A stretch of DNA of 64,000 nucleotides from Larix kaempferi (GCA_027924585.1 BSBM01000150.1:13693001-13757000), one strand, 5' to 3'; shown: positions 1 through 12,835, counted from the stretch's first letter. Numbers and translations are program-made. Notes: a model not told the origin generated them from the letters alone.

Positions 1-720
1 AGTTGATTCATTCTTACCCGTGAGTTTTTGGGAGAGGAAGAAAGCACTTGGAGGAGAAGAGAGAGCTGGAGTTTACATGAAGAAGAAGGAAGGAGACCGT
101 GAAGCATTAATGGCAGGTGTTTGAGTGTATTCTGGGCACACAAACCGAGGAGACAGGACCCTAATGATTGCAGCAGCATGCAGATTGTACAGCACTGCTG
201 AGGCATGATTTTCGAGGCACCAGACAGATTTCTGGGCACATTTCTCGAGACAGCAGACTGAAAAACAGAGGCACGTTTTTTGAGACAGCAGGGTGCATTT
301 ATTGTGCTGAAAATCCGTACAGTACAGGACTGTGCAGGGCGTGATTTTCGAGGTGCAGGTACAGCTGGGTGTGCACAGTTTTCAAGAGAAAAGATTCTGG
401 AAATTTTCTGAAGGTTTCCTCATGGAGATTCATCTGGAAATTTTGCTGAGATAATTGCTTGTTTCTGGGTTTTGTAAGTCTGAATAAATGCTGAAAATGA
501 ACTTGTACCTTCTTAATAATGTAAGAGAATAAAGCTGCCCTCTAAGCGCTGAAAGGTTTTCCCCCATCCTGGGGGTTTTTCCTTGGTCATTTGACCAAAA
601 ATTCAAGTGTCTCCTGTGTGCTATCTGTCTGGGATTTCTCTGAGCCTACCTATTTCAGTTCATGGTAGAGTAATCTTATGTGTTTCATTTAATTCATTTC
701 CAGAATTTTTATTTAGCCAT
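1..720 (+). mobile_element. LTR fragment, Copia-like, 3' part (left end outside window)
   Basis: Noncoding sequence resembling the Copia-like LTRs F and H of this window. It has a short inverted C-run/G-run near 555-580, as plant Copia LTRs often carry before their 3' end. Positions 120-400 hold degenerate copies of a unit built on GGCACA-TTT-CGAGGCAG, the same unit that fills LTR F on the other strand. No terminal TG/CA, target duplication or primer binding site could be fixed, so the borders are approximate. Confidence 0.45.
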
Positions 721-1560
721 TTACTCTTACATGCACATGTGGGTTGGGCATTAAACATTATGGGAGTGATAAGCAGAATGTAAACCAGGTTGGGGTTACC
801 AAAAATCTACATTCTGGTAAAAGAATAAAGGGATTATATTATATTCACAAAAATGGTACAAAATTCCCTCCTGGTACGAAGCAGGGGCTTATCAACTTAT
901 CACTTACTGAAACTGGATCATGGGGAATTTATGCCAAAATCAGGTTGCTCCCCTGTTCCTATGACCAAGATATGCCCAGCCACCCAGATACATAGCATAC
1001 TAACAAAATGAAAATTATTCTATTTCTTCTACCATGCAACGAAGGTCCCATCCCTGCAATCTTGAGTGGGAACTGCAGGATCAGAGCCTGATATATGAAT
1101 CATACCCAGATTGCACTGTTCAAAATCTTCTTTGTTGGAAATTTTGCCCAGACTCCAGTATTTAGAATCTTTTTCTTTGTGAAGTGTTGACAGATTATGT
1201 TGCTCATAATCTTCTGCATTGGTTTGTGTGCCCAAATTTTGTTATTCATAATCTTCTACCTTGGGATTTGTGCCTAAATTCTTTTGCTTAAAATCTTTTG
1301 CCTTGGGATGTATAGTTAGATCCTACTGTGCAGAATCTTCTGCCTCAGGATATGCCCTTGAGTTTTTTTGTGCAGATTTTGTTGTGGAAATTGCGCATGT
1401 CAGTTTCCTTGAATATTGTGCTAAGTTTTCCTTGAATTCTATTTTGTCTATCTTGAAATCTACGCTAGCTCTTAAAATTCTCCTCCAATTCGTACCACTT
1501 TCCTGCCCTTGTTCTTGGTTATTCAGCCTCATGATGCTGAACTCTTCCACTATCACCTAC
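721..1560. repeat. Noncoding T-rich region with degenerate short repeats
   Basis: No gene recognised. From about 1090 to 1400 the sequence cycles through variants of AATCTTCTGCCTTGGGATTTGTGCC with a spacing of roughly 30 to 60 bases. The pattern is like that of LTR F and of 120-400. The short open frames here follow from this repeat and have no recognisable domain. It may be part of the same retroelement as 1-720, or a second one into which the LINE inserted. Confidence 0.4.
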
Positions 1561-1958
1561 TTTATTTGGGATATACATTGACGAGCTAGAGTCCTTTATA
1601 GCATTTGAGATAGGAGCCTTCGCCTTCAGGTCTTGATCTCGATCCTGCCCTTCGTTGATGATGTGGTCCTCGTGGCCACCTCTTTGGAGGCTTGCAGAGA
1701 CAGCTAGATGCCTTGGCACTCTTTTGTGATCTTTGTCAGTGGACAGTAAACTTGGGTAAAACCAAGGTCATGATCATCAATGGGTCTAAGAAACTCCTCA
1801 GATTTTCTATTCTTTTTTAGAGGGGAGGAGATCGAGATCACCGACACCTATACCTATTGGGGGTATAGTTCATAGGACCTTGTTTCAATTTACGACATTC
1901 CCTTTAACCTCGAGTCAACAAAATATATGGATCCTTAGCGCTTCTCGAGAGATAGAAC
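1560..1958 (+). pseudogene. LINE reverse transcriptase pseudogene, part 1
   Basis: Fragment of a plant LINE reverse transcriptase, which would copy LINE RNA into the genome. The catalytic box is visible at 1651-1665 as F-V-D-D-V (family consensus [FY]-x-D-D). Behind one frameshift follows a stretch with N-L-G-K-T-K typical of the LINE thumb region, then a Y-L-G-like block and a segment ending L-A-L-L-E-R at the insertion point of LTR D0. The reading resumes at 5705 with the residues expected next. Frameshifts near 1680 and several stops make it dead. The start of the LINE is not visible; it is 5' truncated or interrupted near 1560. Confidence 0.75.
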
Positions 1959-4900
1959 TGTTATCACAAAATCTCTAGTGGCTCTGAGTGTGTAATCCTA
2001 TCCAGGATGGCAGAGAGCTACAACCACTAGGTCTGTGATCGCTAAGGAATCCTACCCCTAAAAGATGGTGTCACATTGGATAGGCTCCTCTCTATTTAGG
2101 CTTCCTAGTCTCACTCTTGGTGAAACCAGACTAGCCACGGGAGGTGTCCTGAGCCCAACTTAATTTGCTAGACCCTTTTTAAAGGCTACAGGTTACCTTG
2201 GAAGCTCAAATTATTTATGGACAAGAAGATACCTTGGAATTGACTTCCCAGATGTAGTAAAATAGCTACTAAGTGAGAATGTTATGGGCTGATTATAGAA
2301 TTAACTAGATATGTATATCGGACCAGTGAAGAAAAAGATCAATAACTAGATCAAATCGAAGTCTAGGAATGAATGCTAAGGTTCGATTATTCCAACTCAC
2401 CTTCTTGAGATTATGGCTTAAGGAAATGATTAATCATTTATTGAAGTTCAAGAATGGGAGATGGATTTGCTTAGATTGGTCCCTAACAAAAAGATATCTT
2501 GCTACACACAAATAATCAAACATGCACAACTTAAGTTAGCAAGCAAACAGGCATGCAAAGGATGATGTGCAACACCTGCTTGGTTAAATTGAAGTTTAAG
2601 ATAAGTGCCTATACCTTGGCCTCTATGGAGTCAAAAGAGGGGTTCACTTAGATTATAGATCGGCCCCAAATATAGCATCATCAAAGTTACCCAAGTGAAT
2701 AACTACCCAAGCAATCCCACATGCATTCAACAAAAGGTTTTGGAAAAGTTTATTAATAGAGTGACAAATTGATTTCAAAGTTTGTATATTAAGGACTCGG
2801 GTACTCACCTCGTTCCGGATGCTTGCAGGAGTTCTTTCTCCTTGCTCAACCTCGAATAGATCCTAGCTTCACTTCAAACCAAGGTGCATTTGTTGGTCTA
2901 GTGACTTCAACTTGGAAATAATAGAGAAAACGATTAGAGAAGTAAATAACGATAACTAAAAGATAAACTCAAGTTTGCAAATCGAAATAACAAGTAAGGA
3001 AACAAAAGGAAATAGCAAGATTATAAATAACATTTGCAAATTGATTTCATTCACAGAGAAACCCTCTGTCAAAAGAGAGCAAGTCGCCCAAGCAATTCAC
3101 CCTCTCTCTCTGTCAAACAAATTACTAAATAAAATATCCAAGGAAAGAAATAATCGAGATATAGCAGTAGTAGGAGCTCGACAAGAAAGGAAAGTCCATC
3201 AACATCATCCACGAACAAAATATTTTGCACCACAAAATTTTTGATATTATTCACTTTTGAAATGAGCCAAGAGTCCTTTGCAAATGAGGAGCTCACTCTC
3301 TTTAGAAGATTCCAATACATGATCAATAGTTGAGATTTAATCTCATTTTATCTTTTCTTTGCATAGCTGGAAATTAGTATCTAGTGGAGTGGGGCGAATT
3401 ACCTCCAATGGCCCAAGTATAATGCTCAAGATACAAGATAGATACATCAAATCACTTGCTAGGGGCTTCAAGTTATCTCCTAGGTGATTACATTCCACTT
3501 TTATTTCATTGCCTAGCTCAAGATCTAAGTCACAAAGTTAAGAAGTCGTCCCCCTAGGAGAGAGGGCGCTCCACCATGAAGGTGAACTCAATGTGCTAAG
3601 TGATAACAAGTTGTAATGCTAGGAAAAGTTGTCCAAATGTGTCTAGGGGACCATCATAACATAACCCAATTCATATTTTGCCATTCACTTACCCCAAATC
3701 ATACACCAAAGACCTTGGTCATTTTAGAATTTTTTAATTTTCTACTAGAGTAAAATAATAAATCATGAAACGACCCAAATCTTCATCTTCCCTTTCCCAA
3801 ATTGTAAATTTGACTGCACGGATGAATTTGTAGACCTCAAGAACCATAAGATCCAATACTCATTAGCCCATAACCAATCTGATATGATCTCCATGAGATA
3901 TTCTCCAAATATTTTTTAATTATACAGGCTACTTATTTTTTGCAAACCTTAGGAAAATAATTTAATTAAGCCTATTAATCTAATAATGCCTCAAATGATA
4001 CTTGGAGGGGTCCAATTGGCCTCCAATGGAAAATATATGATCAATGATGAATAGTAGTGTAGTCCCACTGCTGACTTGACCCTTTGAGTAGGTCAAACTG
4101 GAGTTTGACCAATTCAAAAAGTCAAATTTTGGTCAAAATTTGATCGAGACTCACGATGATGGAAAAATCATATAGGATGCCTACAAGAGGTGTTAGTGCC
4201 TCTATCATGAGCAAAATCGATGAACAAGTACATGCTAAGTCATGCCATACATAGTGATCATTTCAAAAAGCAATAAATGCAAGACAAGTACTAAGTACAA
4301 TAGAGGACAAGAGTAACTATTTTCATATATATATTCCTGTCTAGACTAATCACAAATGTAATGCATAGATCAAACCTCTCACTTGGGTGAAATGGAATGG
4401 GTAAAAACCATGGGTTTAGTCAAAGTGTGAAGTTGACCATAGGACATACTTGATTTACCTTTGGAGAGATAGGAATAAAATGACACTTTGTGACATTTGT
4501 TGGAGTGGTGCACACTAGGGAAGCAGGGTGTCTCATAAATGGATGAAATGCTTAGAGGGCACCCCTTCGACTCTAGCAAGCCTCCCCTTTATTTCACAAC
4601 CTTTTGTTTTCTTTTTTTTGATCTTTCTTTTTCTTTTTCTTTCGACATTTCTTTCTTTTCATATTTCCTTGAAGCACATTTCACTTTACAATGCTTTAGT
4701 TAGCTAATGGCTAAACGCTACTGGCCTTGGATAGTCTTTTGGGCCCCAGTTATGACATGGCCTTAGCTTTGCTGCCAGCCATCATCCATAGGTGCGACAA
4801 AGTTGCCACAGTAATGCCTTTTTAGGGGCAAGTAGGCTTAACTTGTTGGAGGATTACCTACCCTTCCAAATACTAACCAATTTCAAGGATGGGGAGCACT

Positions 4901-5699
4901 TGTTTCAAGTCTAGGGAGTACACTTTCGGTGACTAGACTACCTAGGCTCAAAACTCAACATCGGTAGCTATCCGACAGGAAGCATTAAGGCTTCGTATAG
5001 TTTTGTCACACACATCAAAGCCGAGACAGTAGGGAAAACATGGAGACCATCCTAACAAAGAGGTCACAAAGGGAGAGGTCCTCAAGTTCATCAGTCATGT
5101 CCAAGTTAAGGGAGTTTTGCAACAAATGGGTGAGATGGATAAGTGGGAAAAGGGCAAGTACAAAACCAAAAGAGGGGTGTTGATCTATACATCACATAGG
5201 CAGTGAACTTCAACAAGAATATATGCATGAAACTACCACTAATGCACCTAAACCACACCAAACACAAATCCTACTAACAGTCAACCAATAAAATCACATG
5301 ATCACCCATGCATAACAAAGTCTAACTGATATAAACTAATACCTTTGCCAAATACCTGATATAAACTGTAGCTGCAAAGTATCCGTCTGTGCTAACTCTG
5401 TTGACTCTAGGGGCAAGGAAAGACAAGATCTCTAGCTGCATATGAATAATCTTGAAGGCCCACTGTACCAAGGTCTGAAATGTATGACAGGGGATGGCAT
5501 GAAGAGGGCTCAACAAGGACAAAGGTGGCTCCTTTGCTGCTATGCCACTGATATAATCCAACTGTTGAATAATGAGATAATCCTCTAACCATGAATACCA
5601 TCTAATGAGATATCGCGTCTGCTATAAGGACTAGGTTCAAGATTGAAGTTTGCTCTGGAAAATGAGAGGTAGATCCTATCTACAAAATATGTGATAACA
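1959..5699 (-). mobile_element. Solo LTR D0 (long-LTR Ty3-like family D)
   Basis: A 3.7-kb LTR with ends TGTTATCAC and GTGATAACA and no internal region. It interrupts the LINE frame. Flanks are AGAAC (1954-1958) and AGTGC (5700-5704), read as a 5-bp target duplication with two substitutions; the LINE frame favours AGTGC as the original. The part at 4900-5160 matches the D2/D3 LTRs at about 52400-52640. The orientation is that of element D (minus). No coding capacity was recognised. It is more diverged from D2/D3 than those are from each other, so it is probably older. Confidence 0.75.
5669..5683 (-). other. LTR-terminal hairpin of D0
   Basis: A perfect 6-bp stem GTAGAT / ATCTAC with a 3-nt loop, 16 nt inside the 5' end of the LTR (element strand). 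Equivalent hairpins with other sequences occur at the same place in D1, D2 and D3. Confidence 0.6.
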
Positions 5700-5704
5700 A
5701 GTGC

Positions 5705-7290
5705 TCCAGACACCATTTTCAGGATATCTCGTAAAAAATGTCTCACATGGACATTGTCATTTGACTTGCAGTCCTCCATGGTTTAGAGATTTGGATACCT
5801 TATCTACTAGATTCTGATTGGGCGTCAAGTGAGAGTGTAGATCCTCTTCCTCCATCACATCATACAATGCAAGAAGACAGTTCCTCAGTCCATCATACTT
5901 GTAGAGTTCGATGCCCACCCCTTTTGACTTGAGACAATCTTTTTCCTTGTCTCACTTTTATATCGCCTTTAGAGCTTTGTCGACTTGGTGACGGGGTAGA
6001 ATTGATACCCATATTTGGCCTGTATCTCATCATAGTCCATTGCCTTGGATAGCCCTTTAGGTCGCACTAGATCTTGGTATGTGGTGGTCACATATATTTT
6101 GGCATTTGTTGGTATTGCAATGGACCAACTTCCTCCATTTAGGTATTCCTTGGATGCACGTAGTCACCTCTTACCTACCAGGTAGGATTTGAATAGAATC
6201 ACTTGATACGACATTTATAGATTGTTCATGCAGATCATTTGGATCAATCCTTTCAGCGGGTTACGTCCAAAGATGGCATTTTATGCTGCACATTTCATGT
6301 ATTTGAGTGATGGTCTCATTGTTCGACCCCATTACACACTCTGACATTGGGCACATGCTCTTTGTATTTATTTGGGCCAGTTCAGAGTGGGTTCTCATCG
6401 TCTTAGGTTGGACATAGATTACCAGATCGATTCATCAGACAAGATCTGTCAGGTATGTCAACTGCATGAGGTTGAGATCGAGGAGTACTTTGTCTTTTGG
6501 TGCCTCATCTATAATGAGATTCACTGGCTGTTCCATTGTGTTTTTAGGGACCTTCTCACGGAGCTTCAGACTTTGACTAGTTTCTTCATATATCCAGATT
6601 AAAGATGTTCGGACTTATACTTGTAGGAGGCCCTCCGACTTCACTCCCTCATCCTCTAACAACATTCGTAGTCGAAACTTACCTCCACACAGTGGATCAC
6701 TTCCTTCTTTCCGGTGCTCCCTTCCTCTAGGGGCATCAAGAGACCGACTAAGGACGACACTACTAATCGCAGATCAATTAGGACATGAAGGACCACCTCT
6801 AATTCTACTCAACACCAACGATGTGGCCAGTCTTGGCCCCATACTATTAGTCGGACAACTGCATCTAGATCACAGCAACAAGCTCCCCACTCCAAGTAGC
6901 GACACACTACCCATTATAGCTCCTCTTCTAGTTATTCCTTTAGACAGAGTACTATCTTTAGATTCCTTCATTCAGCGTCAGATGTTAGGAGAGATGCTTC
7001 AGTGCACCATGACATATTCACTATTTTTATATCACATATTCCAGATCCACTCCCCTTGTACATTTTTCTTCTGTATTGGCTCTCTTTGTACATCCTTGTC
7101 CTGGATTGGCTCTCCATCTTTCAAGTTAGCTCTTTTTATTTTTAGGTTAGAGTCTTACCTCTTGTTTTATATAGGAGCTGCCTTAGCACTCCCACTTTGT
7201 ATTGACATCATGGTACCACACAATCCCATTGACCTACTTTTGTGGTCATTTATTCGACATTAATAAAATTATGTTATGTTATGTTATATT
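5705..7290 (+). pseudogene. LINE pseudogene, part 2 (C-terminal half and 3' end)
   Basis: Continuation of the LINE after the D0 insertion. Broken frames carry the post-catalytic region (a block like C-K-K-T-V-P near 5855-5900). The frame 6372-6602 matches the C-terminal region of plant LINEs around a zinc knuckle: two cysteines as C-x2-C (ICQVC), then E-E-Y-F-V-F-W-C, where the family usually has E-E-H-F-V-F-R-C. The zinc-binding His is thus Tyr. The 3' end is probably the short run of ATGTT units at 7268-7288. The open frame at 6823-7263 lies in the presumed 3' untranslated part and is not believed to be a gene. Confidence 0.7.
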
Positions 7291-7590
7291 GACTATGTGG
7301 CTTTGATACAATTATCCCTTGTATATCATGAGGATTTTGTGCTAGTTTTGAAGACCATGCCTAGACATGGAGTTTGATGATTTGGAGCCATCTCTTGCTA
7401 TTTGATTGCACATATTTCAATGATTATTATTATTCAGCTGGATTATCTTCACAGATGGCAGACATATTTAGGGTTGTTTGATGGAGCATCTTCGCTTACT
7501 AAGGGGCATTTTTCTTGTGTGCATACTTTCCTTGACACTTCCCTTGTGAAAATCTAGATGTTGACCACTTTGGTGGGTGCTGATGTGTCT
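7291..7590. other. Unassigned noncoding sequence
   Basis: Lies between the LINE 3' end and the truncated end of the element A LTR. No frame, repeat or boundary signal recognised. Confidence 0.4.
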
Positions 7591-8730
7591 TTACTCAAAA
7601 CTGGAAATTGTTAACAAATATGAAAAAGCTAGGTCCTGAGTGAACTTGTGGCCCGCCGTTGAAACAGACCAACAAGGTAAATTTTATTCCTAGGTTAATT
7701 TGATTAGCTACGGAAAAGGAAATCTAAACTAAAAATCACAAACCACCAAAAATGGAGTGCCTTGGTCCTTGAAAAATGGATTCAAAGGCTTACAAAAATT
7801 CACAGCACAAGAATTCGGTTGAAGGGGAATGGATATAGGGTGCTCCAGATGGTCCAATCTACCGAAAATCGGCCAGAGTTTCCTCCTACCTGTTCATGAA
7901 ATGCTGCAAAACAACAAGCAAATGTTAGTAAAAAGTGCCCAAAAACACTTAGAAAGTGATTTTGGGTCATCACAAAAAATTATAGAAAAATCTACTAAGT
8001 TAATCAATGATAAATCAATGAAAATTGGCTTGCTTTTGAGGCAGCCAATAAAATGCACTTTTTAAATTTGCAAGATATAAACTTTTAAGAGATTAATACT
8101 AGCCTTCTACTTAAGCCTTGAGATCTTATGATAAAAATGACTTTTGTAAGCAAACTAGTAATTAGATCTAGAAGGAAAGATAAATCTTACAAAGTAACTA
8201 GATCTTAAAGCGATTAAAATGCTAGATCTGCTTATGCTTGAATAAATAAATTATAGATCTATTATTCTAATTGCATAAAGTAACAGGAACAAGAAAATGG
8301 ATGAAAGAGAGAGGGAGATAAGAAAGAGCTTTTATATTCTTGAGAAGAGGCTTTGGGGCCTTCCGGTGGAGAACCGAGGGACTTAGTCTGCAAAAGATGT
8401 TAGAAAAATGAAGGAAGCAAACAAGATCCTCCACTAATCCACTTGAGATAACGTGCAAATCACATCAACTTGAATACACAAGATCAAATCTCGACATAGA
8501 CATATGAGAAATTGAATTTATAATGGTCATAAACAAATGAAACATCAAACTTAGATCTCTACACATGCATATGTAAATGATTAAAACAATAGAACTATTT
8601 CCTAACCTTTCTTATAAATCGATACCGATCCTTACAATAAGCTAGATTTAGATGCAAGAGAAAAACAAGCAGCTCAAATACATGTTACCTCAATGAAAAT
8701 CATGACATTCATCCACTCATCAAAGGCCTA
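7591..8730 (-). mobile_element. Element A, 3' LTR fragment
   Basis: Matches 18233-19470 in the same orientation almost base for base, apart from an 85-bp deletion near 7755. This high identity is expected of the two LTRs of one element, so this is read as the 3' LTR of element A. It is truncated on the left at 7591 and cut on the right by Copia-like element G at 8731. Short frames at 7829-8065 and 8267-8458 recur in the 5' LTR and have no known domain. Confidence 0.75.
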
Positions 8731-9369
8731 TGTTGATGTATTTGTAACTTCGAAAGATATTCACTTGTATATTGTATTTGTACTTTATTGTATCCCCAAC
8801 GGAGATGTATTATTCCTCCGATTGGAAGTGTCGTCAGTTGTACTTGCATGTGTCGCAAGTTATATTGTAAGTGTCGTATCTTATACTTGATGGGTTATTA
8901 GACCACCTTGATGGGGTCGGCCCTGTATGATTCTTGCGGGTTAAAGGGTTATTAGACCACCCTAGTGGGGTCGGCCCAGTTAGTATTATGTGAAGTGGTT
9001 AAGTTGGGGCCGACCTAGTTAGAGTTAAAAGACAAGTCAAGTTAGTGTATAAATAGAGAGTGTGTCTTTCTCATTTTACACATTCTATTATTCACTCACT
9101 TCGCATTAGTGAGAGAAGAGGAGGATTGGCACAAGTGGAGGAGGAGCATGCTGCTGAAGATATCTATCTCTTGGGTTTGATCATTGTGATCCTTGTATTG
9201 GTGCTTATTCTATCTCTGAGGAAGTTGCAGGGTTTTTTCACCTTCTTGGTTTTCCCTGGTGAAATGTTTTGTGTCTCTTGTCTCTTGTTTCTTATGCTTG
9301 ATATGATGTACGTGTTGTTCTTTTAGTTAAGATCCTAGATCTATTGAATTAAATAATAAAAAACTAACA
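8731..9369 (+). mobile_element. Copia-like LTR G (5' LTR)
   Basis: A 639-bp LTR starting TGTTGATG and ending ACTAACA, followed directly by a tRNA-Met-type primer binding site. The 5 bases before it, GCCTA (8726-8730), are the presumed target duplication; the other copy is lost. The U3 part has two copies of a block containing GACCACC and GGGGTCGGCCC (about 8890-8925 and 8946-8981), three AGTGTCG-like motifs near 8827-8875, and a TATA box. The short C-run/G-run motif typical of plant Copia LTRs is near 9230-9260. No 3' LTR was found. Confidence 0.8.
9048..9055 (+). promoter_or_regulatory. TATA box of LTR G
   Basis: TATAAATA in the U3 part of the LTR, about 65 bases downstream of the second GGTCGGCCC block. 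A perfect match to the plant TATA consensus; transcription probably starts about 30 bases on. Confidence 0.65.
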
Positions 9370-9381
9370 TGGTATCAGAGC
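9370..9381 (+). other. Primer binding site, initiator tRNA-Met type (element G)
   Basis: TGGTATCAGAGC, complementary to the 3' end of plant initiator tRNA-Met, immediately after the terminal CA of LTR G. This is the usual priming site of plant Copia elements and fixes the LTR end and the strand. Confidence 0.9.
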
Positions 9382-12090
9382 TAGCCTAAAGGAAGGCATG
9401 ATATGGCATTTATGACACTTGTTGCACTTGCGACAAATTGGAAGCTAGGGCTTGATATAGCAAAAACCAATCATCGTGGCACTTTCGCTATAAATACATT
9501 TTGGCGAAGGTTCAGGTTCAGGTTCTGAAACTTCTACAAGTTGTAGATAACATCCCCATGTACCTTGTGTCCAAAGCACAGCATCTGATTCATTGTACTT
9601 TGTGATTTATGATCCGTACAAGTTAGGGTGTCTGCCTCTTCCAGATCTCAGTCATAAACAGGTGACCTAGGAAAAAAGGTCAAAACTTGGGCTACGAAGC
9701 TCCAAATGAAATTTCGTAAAAAGTGACAGGTAGGGCATGGACTGCACTTTCACAGGTCCTCTTTTCAGAGGCCGAAGTTGAACCAACGACATGTGGCACT
9801 CTGTACAAGTTCGCTCTCCTGTTTTATCCCATAAACAGATCACGTTGCGAGACTTGGCATATCTCTCTCTCAGAGAATCCATTTGAGGTCAGACCTATGG
9901 GGTTGGAAAGATGACATGTCAGGCTACCACAGGCCGAAGTTTCAGGCCCTGTGGATCCGAAATTTCCGAGTTACACCAGAAACAATCAGGTGCATATTTC
10001 TGTCAAAACAGAATTGGATTATGAGCACTTTCATTCTTGGCTTGTCTCTGCTGCGGGAATTTAGGGTTTCAGAGAAAGTTGCAATTCTTGGAATCGGAGA
10101 CCATGGCTGGATGCTCCTCATCAAAATCGAAATTTAGAGACCAAGATTGAAGTTTTTGGTTGGGCAGAAGGTTGAGCTTGATGAAACCCTAGTTCAGAAT
10201 TTTGATCGGAAAGGTGGAAAATTAGGGCTTCTGCAAAAGTTGGAATTTTTGAAATCTGTGACCATTGCTGGAAGCTCCTCAGAAAATCAAAGTTTAGAGT
10301 ACAAGATCGAACCTTTTGGTTGGACAGAATACCGGGCTTTATCAAACCCTAGTTTAGGATCCTGTCTAGAAGATCCAGAAGTCTCAAAGGCAATTTTGAG
10401 GGGTCAAATTTTGCAGTTTCAAAATTGAAGTATACCAGCTTGATTAGCTTAGCAAGGCACATATTTCCATCCATTCAGAAGTTTGAAATTCAAAATTTGA
10501 ATTTTTAGGGTTTCTTTAACAAACCCTAATCTAGCTCTAGATCCAGTCTCAGCAAATCAAAGTGGATTGGGTTAATCCTAGAAGAGAATGAATTGGACAC
10601 CTGCATAAGTGAAGAAGATCCAGTTTTAGAGGGAGATGAGGCTAAGGCCTTACATAAGAAGACTACAAGAAATCTCGACAGGTATGACTTGAGGAGATAC
10701 AGGGATGTGTTGAAATCTGTTCATGATTAAATTTATGATATGTTTGTCTTCGTATTATTGAGGTTAGTACAATCTTGACTAATCTTAGAATTGTCTTATC
10801 ACCCTAGTAAAAGTATGAATGCATGTGAATGATAAAAGACATTCACTGATTAGGTTTATGACACTTATGATTGTACTAATGCACTGTGGTGTTGTATGAG
10901 GTTGATGTTGTCCGCTAACATGAAAGGTACATCAAGAAAGTTCTAGTTCAAAAAACATATGACCATGGTGACATGAAGACAAAGACTCATCCATAGTCAT
11001 GGATCGCATAGAAGCTCTACTTACGATGTATGTATAATTTGGTTCTACAATGCTTAACCTATGAGATATGCAGGTTACTAGCACAAATCATTGAAAAGAA
11101 CAAGAAGACATTATGCGGGTATGTTAGACATAACTAGCTAACATGATAATCCAGGTATGTTTTTCCTAAATCAAGTTAGAATCCTACCTTGTGTTAGGAT
11201 CTTATACTTTTGTATGAATGATTATTCTTGAAGTTAGAAGTTTAAGTAATCAACAGTTTATGCATATTATGTTTCTTACTTTGATTGATGATATGACTAA
11301 CCAGAAGAGTCCTATGGTCAATAAGAATATGCATGAGTAATAGAAGTCCTCCCTGAAACCTTGAATACTAATGCTTGTGATAAATTACCTGTGTGTGAAA
11401 TCATCATGACAATACATATTTAAGATTATTTAGAATCATAATGTTCTGATAGTATTGAGATTATACTAATGAATGTATGATCATGTATGAGATCTTGAGG
11501 ATGACACAATGATGACTCTAGTACACACTTAAGCATGCATAGTGGCCCAAGATGGATATAAGTTCAAGGACAGATAATCCAGGAAGCAAAGATCAAGAGG
11601 GAGCACATTCCAGTAGTTCCTGCAAGGAAGCAAAGATTGAGAGGGAGTCCACCCTACATCTAAACAAAGATAAGTATTTGAATTGTCATTTATTATATAA
11701 ATGATTATTTAAATGATGTTGTCCAGTCATGTACATACTTATGTTCCTAGATTTAGGATGTATGTTATGCATATTAGAAAAGTTGCATTAATGAACAAGA
11801 TACTACTAATATGCAAGTAATGGGTAAGTGGCCTATGGTACTGTACAACATTCCATTGCTACTTATCTAGAATGAAACCTCTTTGGTGACATATTGGGAG
11901 TTGTGCACACTCTTAACAATGTTCTGGTAGAGATGGAAGGCATCTAGAAAGTTACGGGATATGGATAAATGTTGTATTGAAACATTGCCTAATTGCATGA
12001 CTGTATGATATATGTCTTTATGCATAAGAATTTGTTTTTTGAAAAATTATGAGAAGTTTCTAATCATGCAATTGAATTTGATTTGTAGGA
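9382..12090 (+). mobile_element. Element G internal region, noncoding, truncated
   Basis: Follows the primer binding site but contains no gag, protease, integrase or reverse transcriptase. An internal direct duplication (about 10049-10198 and 10203-10357) is strongly diverged. A short repeat, GGAAGCAAAGAT followed by a purine run, occurs at about 11580 and 11622. Coding domains are absent over 2.7 kb, which fits a non-autonomous large-derivative type element or a deletion. The junction with element A near 12090 is not sharply visible. Confidence 0.5.
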
Positions 12091-12157
12091 AAGATCATGT
12101 ACAATCACCTACAAGGACAACAACATTTGTTCCAGCAACGAAGTTCAAGAAAACTGT

Positions 12158-12835
12158 CTATTGAAGATATTGAAGAATCTGAAGTTCCCAGGATCCAGGA
12201 TGAAATAATGAAAGGATTCCATGATCGAGGAGTACCAATCGATCAAAACTCATCCTCCACACTTCATCTACTTTTTCAACTTTAGATGCTTCTTTAAAAG
12301 GTGCTATTAAATTTGATAAAATGGCATAATTTCCAAAATTGTCTGACTGATGCACAAATTCATTAGTAAGATTCTGTGGGTTTTCAACATGGAACTTTCT
12401 ATCCTGTTCATTGCATAATTTGACCATGGCATGTTCTGATGCAGGAATGGTAGCATATGTCCAATCCATTCTTATTTCTCCTCCTAAAGATGAATCCCAT
12501 TTTCTCGATAGAAGCATCCCCCAATTATCTGGAACATCAATTACTAACACGTCCATGGTTAAATGGACATTGGGGTACTTGGCCAATTTTACAGGTAGAT
12601 TTAGGATGACACCAATGGTATCAACCTCCCTTGAGTCCATGGCACACACATTATGATAAGGCCTAGTTGTCTTTAAACCCAGTTGATCCATAACCCTTTT
12701 GGTCATAACATTAGAAGAAGCACCTGAATCCAACATGCAATTGTGCAAAAGCATATTATTGACTAGCAAAGATATGTAAAATGGTGGGTGATCTTCTTTT
12801 TTAGGATCCAAACTATGCAAAATTACTGGATCATC
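12158..12835 (-). pseudogene. Element A protease (retropepsin) region
   Basis: Aspartic protease domain of the gag-pro polyprotein, which would cut the polyprotein into mature proteins. The active-site motif D-S-G-A is intact about 30 residues into the open part, followed by N-V-M and Q-L-G-L, and later a V-I-D-V and G-M-L-L-S-R-K-W block as in plant Ty3 proteases. Downstream the frame goes straight to W-R-M-S-F-D, which resembles the start of an RNase H domain, with no reverse transcriptase between; the frame stops at 12158. Upstream it joined gag directly before solo LTR C- inserted. The protein is therefore truncated and split. Confidence 0.75.

Noticed and set aside
744-995. 83-codon open frame as a gene
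   Set aside because: No recognised domain, in repeat-like DNA, no promoter or splice context.
6823-7263. 146-codon hydrophobic frame
   Set aside because: Lies between the LINE zinc-knuckle end and its 3' tail; composition follows T-rich DNA; no domain.
9370-9381. tRNA gene at TGGTATCAGAGC
   Set aside because: Only the 12-base primer site is present, directly after an LTR; no tRNA body.
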